In this document: piece by piece, positions 45,553 through 51,881 of the stretch | Position numbering within the stretch: the first letter of the stretch is position 1 | How the letters are laid out: every line of letters begins with the position of its first letter | Assembly: GCA_002410555.1 (NCBI GenBank) | Contig: DHSR01000011.1 | Coordinates: 1-51,881 of the forward strand | From: Bacteroidales bacterium UBA5281 | GTDB taxonomy: Bacteria; Bacteroidota; Bacteroidia; Bacteroidales; Lentimicrobiaceae | Direction of reading: 5' to 3' | DNA length: 51,881 nucleotides | Program-made: the position numbers and the translations under genes | Notes under the pieces: generated by a model | What the model was told of the DNA's origin: nothing | The model's input: only the letters and a program-made list of their open reading frames with translations | The model's database searches: none

Positions 45553-46237
45553 ACTTCGGCTTTTTTGATCTCAACCACTCATAAATAGTGGTATTCAGCA
45601 AAAGCATAAAGAGTCCGTAAACAGCATCCTCAATAGGGATGGTACCTATCCTTATCGCCAGGTTTTTTGTATTGTCATACCAAACCACCGGTTCTGCTGT
45701 AAACATGCCAGTCAGTGCGCCATTTACCAGAAAAAATGGAATCAGCGTGGCAAAGTACATCATATAAAATCTACCGAGATAGCCTGATTTAAAGACAAAG
45801 AGATGAAGGCTGAGAAAAATGGCGGTAGATACAAAGGTAATAAATGTATACCAGCGTTCGGGATTAAAAGCTGCCACCATCAACAATAAGAAAATAAGAG
45901 TAAGGGTAAAAGGTCTGGCCAGGGGTGCAAGATAATCTCTACGGATAAGATACTCGAATGCATGGTAGGTAAACATACAGGCATAGGGGATGGCAATAAA
46001 GAAAAGCCACTCTTCAACCGGTAAATTTAACAGATAAAAACCCTGCAGATGGTCAGGATTAAACCCCCAGACACCCATGGCGGTTTTTGCAGCATCCCAG
46101 GGTACAAAAATCAGCATGGTACCCAGTATTGCCGGGAAAAGATATTTCCAGTTGCGGTAGAATTTCAGGCGTTTGTCAAAAGTGACCAACAATGGTACCG
46201 ACAATGCCAACAGGTTTATCCAGAAATAGTATGACAT
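45512..46237 (-). CDS. crtY: Lycopene cyclase, CarR/CrtYcd fused type
   Basis: A 241-residue membrane protein; ATG 46237 is used, with a TTG two codons upstream. Seven transmembrane helices are predicted. The two repeated lycopene-cyclase-domain motifs are visible: PVEEWLFFIAIPYACMFTYHAFEYL in the first half and PIEDAVYGLFMLLLNTTIYEWL in the second, so this is the fused form of the heterodimeric CrtYc/CrtYd cyclase found in Bacteroidota. It turns lycopene into beta-carotene. It starts 2 bases after the crtZ stop. Its end runs into the convergent MscS gene. Confidence 0.9.
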   Translation of the reverse strand: MSYYFWINLLALSVPLLVTFDKRLKFYRNWKYLFPAILGTMLIFVPWDAAKTAMGVWGFNPDHLQGFYLLNLPVEEWLFFIAIPYACMFTYHAFEYLIRRDYLAPLARPFTLTLIFLLLMVAAFNPERWYTFITFVSTAIFLSLHLFVFKSGYLGRFYMMYFATLIPFFLVNGALTGMFTAEPVVWYDNTKNLAIRIGTIPIEDAVYGLFMLLLNTTIYEWLRSKKPKFILPDQINVRQVS

Positions 46238-46239
46238 TT

Positions 46240-46716
46240 TCAACCTTTCTGTGTTTCTTTCTGGCGTTTTTTTGAGAACTCTTCTATATAGTATTTAAGC
46301 GGAGCTATCAAAAATCCATAATTATAATGTACATGAGGTGTATGGTGCTCCAGATGCGCTTTTACGGTAGCTCTGAGATATCGGTTTGAAAAATTTTTCA
46401 GTATGGGTATCCGCTGATGCACATATACATCGTGAAACATAAAATAGGCGAATCCATAAAGGAAAATACCAATTCCTATGCTCAACAGATAACTGTTGGG
46501 ATTCATCACACCAAAATAGATAAGCAAAATACTGGGTACTGCAAAAATCACCGCGAATACATCATTCCACTCCAGTTTGCGTCCATCGCGGATGTGATGG
46601 TCTTTATGCAGTACCCATAAAAAGCCGTGCATTACGTACTTATGGGTAAACCATGCCATAAATTCCATAAAAAGAAATGCGGCCATTACCAGTAAAATGT
46701 TAATTATTATTTGCAT
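46240..46716 (-). CDS. crtZ: Beta-carotene 3-hydroxylase
   Basis: A 158-residue integral membrane di-iron hydroxylase of the fatty-acid-hydroxylase-like family. The histidine clusters are HKYVMHG, HKDHH, HDVYVHQR and HLEHHTPHVHYNYG. It adds hydroxyl groups to both beta-carotene rings to give zeaxanthin. Part of the crt operon, directly upstream of crtY and 25 bases after idi. Confidence 0.93.
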   Translation of the reverse strand: MQIIINILLVMAAFLFMEFMAWFTHKYVMHGFLWVLHKDHHIRDGRKLEWNDVFAVIFAVPSILLIYFGVMNPNSYLLSIGIGIFLYGFAYFMFHDVYVHQRIPILKNFSNRYLRATVKAHLEHHTPHVHYNYGFLIAPLKYYIEEFSKKRQKETQKG

Positions 46717-46741
46717 GGGTCATCTTATTTTTAGTTTGATA

Positions 46742-47281
46742 CTATTTGGTTTGTGGTTTTAACGGGTGCTTTTCAAAATATTCCCTTACCCGGTCGAAGG
46801 CAATCCTGAACCATATGGTGAAATTTTCAGGACTGTCTTTAATTTCTTTGGCCAGCACATTCATGTTGGCATAATGGTAATCCTGCACTTCCGTGGGGTT
46901 GATTACCGGTTGGGTATCTGAAAATCCGATAAAAACATGGTCTATTTCGTGTTCAGTAAGTTCATTGGTAAATCTGGCTTTATACATAAAACTGAACACC
47001 TCTTCAAAGTCACAATCAAAACCCATTTCCTCGACCATGCGTCTGTGGGCAGCATCCGCTGTAGCTTCACCGGGCCGCGGATGACTGCAACAGGTATTGG
47101 TCCATAAACCGGGCGTATGATATTTGGTAAAGGCACGCTGCTGCAATAACAATTCGCCGCGGGAGTTAAAAATAAAAACAGAAAAAGCCCGATGCAGCTT
47201 TGCCTCTACATGCGCCTGCAGCTTCTCCATTTTTCCAATCTCATGGTCATTCTCGTCAACCAGTATTACAAATTCTTCCAT
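46742..47281 (-). CDS. idi: Isopentenyl-diphosphate delta-isomerase, type 1
   Basis: A 179-residue Nudix-fold isomerase. Typical motifs are LHRAFSVFIFN, LLLQQRAFTKYHTPGLWTNTCCSHPRPGE with the active-site Cys in TCCSHP, AAHRRMVEEMGF, and the acidic metal site EHEIDHVFIG. It interconverts IPP and DMAPP and so feeds the carotenoid pathway. It lies in the middle of the crt operon. Confidence 0.95.
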   Translation of the reverse strand: MEEFVILVDENDHEIGKMEKLQAHVEAKLHRAFSVFIFNSRGELLLQQRAFTKYHTPGLWTNTCCSHPRPGEATADAAHRRMVEEMGFDCDFEEVFSFMYKARFTNELTEHEIDHVFIGFSDTQPVINPTEVQDYHYANMNVLAKEIKDSPENFTIWFRIAFDRVREYFEKHPLKPQTK

Positions 47282-47298
47282 TTTTTATCGGTTATTTT

Positions 47299-47823
47299 TC
47301 AATTAATATATGCTGTTAAGCCAGCCTGTTCATCGGCAGTTAATTTTCCTGAATTTATTAAAAAGCGGGCAATCTGCCGCGACATTTCTCTGTTATCTTC
47401 AAGTTTGGCATATGAAACAAAAAACCTGAATATGGTTTTTTTATCTTCATCAATGTTTCCGGAATAGCCCAAAAAAGAAGGTGCTTTGGTTTGTGTCGCA
47501 AAACGCAGAAACCTGATCTCTACCTGTGTCGGATCAAGTTTAACCGCTTCATCCAGAAATTGTTTCCCCCTGCGAAAATACTTTAATTTATCCAACGGAT
47601 TGTTCAAACATTCCGGGGCTGCAGCGAGTGAAGCTCCATAATATGCTTTCATTAAAGCATCCGAAGGTGGATATTTGTCAAATTTTTTGCTTAATTCCAG
47701 CGCTTTACATTTGTCGTCAGCCAATGATAAATAACTCATTCTCGCCTGAGAAAGTGTAAGCTGTGCATCCACACCTTTCATTGTTAAGAACAAAAATAAG
47801 GTAAAAACAAATTTAATTTTCAT
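47299..47823 (-). CDS. Unknown periplasmic protein in the carotenoid operon
   Basis: A 174-residue protein with a Sec signal peptide (cleavage near VDA-Q, residue 21). The rest is helical and TPR-like: LSLADDKCKALELSKKFDKYPPSDALMKAYYGASLAAAPE, then RRGKQFLDEAVKLDP. Two cysteines could form a disulphide. It is not recognised as a carotenoid enzyme. Its place between crtB and idi on the same strand, with a 17-base gap to idi, suggests a linked but non-catalytic role. Confidence 0.7.
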   Translation of the reverse strand: MKIKFVFTLFLFLTMKGVDAQLTLSQARMSYLSLADDKCKALELSKKFDKYPPSDALMKAYYGASLAAAPECLNNPLDKLKYFRRGKQFLDEAVKLDPTQVEIRFLRFATQTKAPSFLGYSGNIDEDKKTIFRFFVSYAKLEDNREMSRQIARFLINSGKLTADEQAGLTAYIN

Positions 47824-47929
47824 CTGTAAAAGATTAATATTTTCATCAGGATGGTTTTGGTAATGTAAAACAAAATATAGATAAGGTTAAACACCTGATT
47901 TTATTTCATGTTTTACATTAGCGCACCAT

Positions 47930-48766
47930 TTATAATAAATTGAATTGATGTTTGAGATAGGATGTAAACAACAATTTATATTTGGTGCTGTTTGGAATAC
48001 GGATGCGTTCCTTCATGATTTGAGCGGAGTTGGTGCTTTTAATCTTCAGAAAAAGCTTATAGAAGTAAACATACGCCATATACACACCGAAACGTGCCCC
48101 TTTGGGTAGTTTACGAATGCCTTCCAGTCCGCTTGCAAAATCCAGTGCGATGTCATCTTCGATTCGTTTTTTGGTATCTTCGGTAAAACGTTTTAGATCC
48201 ACTCCGGGGAAATACGACCTTCCCAGGTCTTTGTAATCTGCTTTCAGGTCCCGTAGGAAGTTTATTTTTTGAAAAGCTGATCCCAAACGCATTGCCGATG
48301 GTTTAAGCTGCCGGTATTTTTCCTCATCGCCTTCGCAGAAAACCCTTAGGCACATCAATCCAACCACCTCTGCCGATCCCAGAATATATTCTTCAAAAGC
48401 CGGCTGGTCATAATCAATATCCTGCAAATCCATTTCCATACTATGAAGAAAACGCTCAATGAGTTCATTTTCGATTTTATAGGTATTTACGGCCCATTGA
48501 AAATTATTGAGTATAGGGTTCAGACTTATGCCTTCCCCGATAGCCAGATAAGTATCGGTTTTGAATCGTTCCAACAATTTTGCCTTGTCGAAACCATGGA
48601 ATGAATCTACAATCTCATCGGCAAACCGTACGAAACCATATATGGCATAGATGGGATCGTGGAATTTTTTGCTAAAAAACCTTATCCCCAGTGAGAAAGA
48701 TGTGGAGTAAGTTATGGTAGCCAACTTGCTCGACTTTCGGGAAATCATATCAAACAGGTCTTTCAT
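47930..48766 (-). CDS. crtB: Phytoene synthase
   Basis: A 278-residue trans-isoprenyl diphosphate synthase, head-to-head type. The two Asp-rich motifs are seen in VRFADEIVDSFHG and in NFLRDLKADYKDLGRSYFP. GSAEVVGLMCLRVF is also typical for the family. It condenses two GGPP molecules to phytoene. Its start overlaps the crtI stop by 4 bases. Squalene synthase is the alternative, but the neighbours decide for phytoene. Confidence 0.93.
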   Translation of the reverse strand: MKDLFDMISRKSSKLATITYSTSFSLGIRFFSKKFHDPIYAIYGFVRFADEIVDSFHGFDKAKLLERFKTDTYLAIGEGISLNPILNNFQWAVNTYKIENELIERFLHSMEMDLQDIDYDQPAFEEYILGSAEVVGLMCLRVFCEGDEEKYRQLKPSAMRLGSAFQKINFLRDLKADYKDLGRSYFPGVDLKRFTEDTKKRIEDDIALDFASGLEGIRKLPKGARFGVYMAYVYFYKLFLKIKSTNSAQIMKERIRIPNSTKYKLLFTSYLKHQFNLL

Positions 48767-50250
48767 GGTTTGTTTTTTAAAGATGCATTAATGATCTCAT
48801 TGGCTGCAATCTGTCCTGAAATAATGGCAGGAGGTACGCCTGGACCAGGAACGGTAAGTTGTCCGGCATAAAAGAGGTTTTTAAGCCTGGGGCTTCTTAC
48901 CTTTGGTTTTAAAAAAGCAGTTTGCATTAAAGTATTGGCCAAACCGTAAGCATTGCCTTTATATGCATGGTAATCCTGCTCAAAATCGCGGTGGGCGTAA
49001 CTGCGCTCAAACACGATGTGTTCACGTAATGATCGTTGTGTATATCTTTCCATACGCATCAATACCATGTCAAGATATTTTTTTCTGATCTCTTCATTAT
49101 CCTCAAGTCCTGGAGCAACGGGTATGAGGGCCATTACATTTTCTGAACCTTCTGGAGCAACGCTATTGTCTGATCGTGAAGTACAACTCAGGTAGACTGA
49201 GGGCTTCTCAGGCCAACGGGGGTTTTTATAAATGGAATCTGCATGACCCTCAAAATCCTCGTCGAAAAGCAAAGTGTGATGATCGAGTTCCGGAATGCGC
49301 GTGTTAAAACCCAGGAAAAAGATGAGCGAAGAGGGAGATAAGACCCTGGATTCCCAATACTTTTCATTGTAGTTGCGCTTGTCCTTCCGGAGCAATTGCT
49401 GTTCCACGTGATGATAATCGGCAGATGCAACCACGAAATCAGCTTCCAGGCGCTTATTCTCAAGCAAAACAGCATTCACCCTTCCTTTTTCTGTTTCAAA
49501 ACCGGTAACTTCTGCATTGAACATAAATGCTGCACCCTGCTCACGCGCCAGTTTTTCCATTGCGGCTACTACCTCATACATACCCCCATCAGGATACCAT
49601 GTGCCCTGAACCATATCGCTATAATTCATCAGGCTGTATAGTGCCGGTGTAGTTTTGGCTGTACCTCCCAGAAATAGAACCGGAAACTCAAGCATGCGGT
49701 TGATTTTTTCACTTTTAAAAAATTTGCGTGTGTACTTGCCAAATGAGCTGAGCATATCGAGCTTAATGCCTGCTGCTGCTATTTTCCAATGAAAGTATTC
49801 CATTATGGAATGACTGGGTTTACGCACAAACTCACCAATACCAACACGGTATTTGTATTCCGATTCAGCAAGAAATTTTTTAAGACCGCCTGAACTCCCC
49901 GGTTCAATGGATTCATAAAGCTCATAAATTTCATCGAGTTTTGTGGGAAGAATGACCTCATCTCCGGGACCGAAATAAATTTTGTATGACGGACTGATGC
50001 GATTTAATTTGTAATAATCTGATACTTTTTTACCAAAACAGGCAAAATAAGATTCAAAAATATCGGGCATCCAATACCAGCTTGGCCCCATGTCAAAAGT
50101 GAAACCGTTGGCTTCAAACTTACGTGCACGGCCGCCAGCCATACTGTTTTTCTCCAGCACAGTAACTTTAAACCCTTTGTTGGCAAGGGTTGCAGCAGCG
50201 GCCAGACCCGAAAATCCCGCTCCAATTACAATTGCTTTTTTTGTTTTCAT
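48763..50250 (-). CDS. crtI: Phytoene desaturase
   Basis: A 495-residue FAD enzyme. The N-terminal dinucleotide-binding motif is IGAGFSGLAAAATLANKGFKV, followed by EKNSMAGGRARKFEANGFTFDMGPSWY, and a C-terminal NLFYAGQLTVPGPGVPPAIISGQ motif typical for bacterial CrtI. It converts phytoene to lycopene. First gene of the operon crtI-crtB-(unknown)-idi-crtZ-crtY. No crtE (GGPP synthase) is in the window, so GGPP must come from elsewhere. Confidence 0.95.
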   Translation of the reverse strand: MKTKKAIVIGAGFSGLAAAATLANKGFKVTVLEKNSMAGGRARKFEANGFTFDMGPSWYWMPDIFESYFACFGKKVSDYYKLNRISPSYKIYFGPGDEVILPTKLDEIYELYESIEPGSSGGLKKFLAESEYKYRVGIGEFVRKPSHSIMEYFHWKIAAAGIKLDMLSSFGKYTRKFFKSEKINRMLEFPVLFLGGTAKTTPALYSLMNYSDMVQGTWYPDGGMYEVVAAMEKLAREQGAAFMFNAEVTGFETEKGRVNAVLLENKRLEADFVVASADYHHVEQQLLRKDKRNYNEKYWESRVLSPSSLIFFLGFNTRIPELDHHTLLFDEDFEGHADSIYKNPRWPEKPSVYLSCTSRSDNSVAPEGSENVMALIPVAPGLEDNEEIRKKYLDMVLMRMERYTQRSLREHIVFERSYAHRDFEQDYHAYKGNAYGLANTLMQTAFLKPKVRSPRLKNLFYAGQLTVPGPGVPPAIISGQIAANEIINASLKNKP

Positions 50251-50491
50251 TCAGATTAATACTTAATACGGTAGATACAAAAATTTGATCATACAGTAAT
50301 AAACCGAAAATAGTATAGAATGTTTAATAAATAATGAAAAAAGTTAAACAAAAATGAAAAAATTCTGAAAGGAAAGATCAGATTAAATAGTTATTCATCC
50401 TGAAAGTCAACTGCCATTATTATTTTTCGATTGTTTATACTTTCGTTTTTGACTTAAAAGTACCAAAAGTATTCCCTTAAATCCGTAAATT

Positions 50492-51757
50492 ATGCCAAAA
50501 CCCTTTAAATATGCGGCCAGAAACGAGTCGCCGGTTTATCAAAGTATTTCAAACCATAAAGGAGTGAAAATTATTAACAGGCTGCTGATGGGAACCTATG
50601 TGGGAATCCGGGAAGAAGACGATGATTTTTTTAAAGTAGTAACAGCCGGACCGGACGGTTGGATGAAAAAATCTGATCTTTCAGACAATATGGGATTGAA
50701 AATTTTTTATCTGGATGTTGGTCAGGGAGATGGCGTTTTGCTGGAAGTAGGAAATTTAAGATTACTCATCGATGGAGGCCCCGGCAATCACATGCATGGT
50801 TACCTCACCAGGTGGCAATATACCTATCTGCTGCGTTACAAGAAGCCGGTACATATTGATTATGTGTTTATCAGTCACTTTGATACTGACCATAATAAAG
50901 GTTTGATTAAAGTATTGGAAAACCCGCTTTTTACTATTGGTACCATTTACCATCCAGGTATTTTAAAATTTGCTTCAAAAAACAACCCTTACAATACTGG
51001 TTTGGGTAATGTAGTAAGTATTGAAAAACAGAAGTACCTTACGGGTGTTTTTGACGACCTGCTTACCCTGGAATGCGAGGCATCCTATAATCGTGATGTT
51101 AATTTGTTTATGAAAGCGCTGCTCAAAGCACATGAAAATCATCGGATAGGCAAAGTTAAAAGGTTGAAATCAGGTGATGTTCCCATCCATGAAATTATTG
51201 AAAACAAAACCTTTAAGGTTGAGATTCTGGCTCCTTTCAATGAAAAAGTTGAAGATAAGGATGCATTTCTCTACTGGAAAGACGATAGCATAACCATTAA
51301 CGGGCACAGCATGGTGCTTAAAGTTACTTTTGGAGCGCGAACCATGATGTTTGGAGGCGACCTCAATAAGAAAGCAGAAGAATATTTAATGTCCAGATAT
51401 CCTGATAGCCATCCTTTTGAAGTGGATGTCGCAAAATGCTGTCATCATGGATCTTCAGATTTTTCAGAACAATTTATGCAAAAGGTGAATCCCTATGCTA
51501 CTGTAATTTCATCGGGTGATAATGAGGGTTTTTCTCATCCTCGTGCGGATGCCATAGGTTGTGCGGGCAGATATGCACGGGGTGAAAGGCCTCTGGTCTA
51601 TTCCACCGAACTGGCGCGGTCGGTGAACAGCCGCAGCAAAAAAGTACTATTCGGCATGATCAACCTGCGCTGTAACGGCAATGAGATTTATATCAGTCAG
51701 ATGAAGGAAGTAAATAAGCCCAGTGATATCTGGGATTCATATAAACTACCCTCTTGA
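50492..51757 (+). CDS. ComEC-like metallo-beta-lactamase fold protein, stand-alone
   Basis: A 421-residue soluble protein. Residues about 10-62 look like a small SH3-like beta domain (GVKIINRLLMGTYVGIREEDDDFFKV, PDGWMKKSDLS). The metallo-beta-lactamase domain follows: YLDVGQGDGVLLEV, the metal motif HFDTDH (about 129-134), FGGDL and CCHHGSSDF. These match the C-terminal hydrolase domain of ComEC, but there is no membrane part. The natural substrate is unknown; a nuclease or phosphodiesterase is likely. It is divergent from crtI. Confidence 0.8.
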   Translation: MPKPFKYAARNESPVYQSISNHKGVKIINRLLMGTYVGIREEDDDFFKVVTAGPDGWMKKSDLSDNMGLKIFYLDVGQGDGVLLEVGNLRLLIDGGPGNHMHGYLTRWQYTYLLRYKKPVHIDYVFISHFDTDHNKGLIKVLENPLFTIGTIYHPGILKFASKNNPYNTGLGNVVSIEKQKYLTGVFDDLLTLECEASYNRDVNLFMKALLKAHENHRIGKVKRLKSGDVPIHEIIENKTFKVEILAPFNEKVEDKDAFLYWKDDSITINGHSMVLKVTFGARTMMFGGDLNKKAEEYLMSRYPDSHPFEVDVAKCCHHGSSDFSEQFMQKVNPYATVISSGDNEGFSHPRADAIGCAGRYARGERPLVYSTELARSVNSRSKKVLFGMINLRCNGNEIYISQMKEVNKPSDIWDSYKLPS

Positions 51758-51881
51758 CCATAACCCGGTAATTTTGAGCTATGAAGAATTATAAAAACGC
51801 CATATTCCCAGGGGCCATTCATACTGAAGTGTTATGGAAAGAAAACATCAGAAAGTGATTTAGACCTAATCTGTGCGATTA

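Noticed and set aside
51781..51858. A 25-codon ATG frame at the right edge
   Set aside because: No recognisable features, no promoter or terminator seen, and the window ends directly after it.

Overview
The window reads as chromosome of a Bacteroidota bacterium (class not resolved). The signs are many lipoprotein signal peptides, one followed by Ser-(Asp)4 as in Bacteroidota surface-export signals; weak Shine-Dalgarno sequences; several TAnnTTTG boxes 28-47 bases before start codons; a TonB-dependent receptor; a CarR-type lycopene cyclase; and a clade II (Sec-dependent) nos cluster. No tRNA, rRNA, CRISPR array, insertion sequence or phage gene was seen.

Region 1 (about 260-15820, + strand) is a long nitrous-oxide-reductase (nos) cluster and the highlight. 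It opens with two adjacent NosZ-like genes whose metal sites are complementary. The first keeps every CuA ligand but has lost six of the seven CuZ histidines, and carries an extra C-terminal helical tail. The second keeps all seven CuZ histidines, has lost the CuA cysteines, histidine and methionine, and ends in a fused cytochrome c domain. In known NosZ homodimers the catalytic pair is the CuA of one subunit facing the CuZ of the other, so these two proteins look like an obligate heterodimer: a split N2O reductase. Behind them come a lipoprotein cytochrome c, a NosB-like membrane protein, nosD, an unknown small protein, an OprC/NosA-like copper TonB receptor, nosG, nosH, nosF, nosL, nosY, a pentapeptide-repeat lipoprotein and a YceI-family protein. 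Copper import, CuZ maturation and electron supply are thus encoded together.

Region 2 (about 15.8-28.1 kb) holds small stress-type genes (DsrE-like, DJ-1/PfpI, PRC-barrel), then a set for ion and osmotic balance: a DUF2254 membrane protein, an MscS channel, a 1666-residue fusion of an SLC12-like cation-chloride cotransporter with a P-loop ATPase, and a small MscS-like protein. A GT-C-like membrane protein follows.

Region 3 (28.1-35.8 kb) is 2-oxoglutarate oxidation in two versions back to back: sucB-sucA and an 8Fe ferredoxin on the minus strand, and korA-korB (2-oxoglutarate:ferredoxin oxidoreductase) on the plus strand.

Region 4 (36-45.6 kb) is mixed: a GNAT acetyltransferase, a DUF748/AsmA-like protein, an NtrC-type regulator with an abnormal GAFTGA loop, a surface lipoprotein, a YegS-like lipid kinase, a YciH/SUI1 factor, a GT39-like glycosyltransferase and a YbdG-like MscS channel.

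Region 5 (45.5-50.3 kb, minus strand) is a carotenoid operon, crtI-crtB-unknown-idi-crtZ-crtY, that should give zeaxanthin from GGPP; no GGPP synthase is present. The window ends with a stand-alone ComEC-like metallo-beta-lactamase protein.
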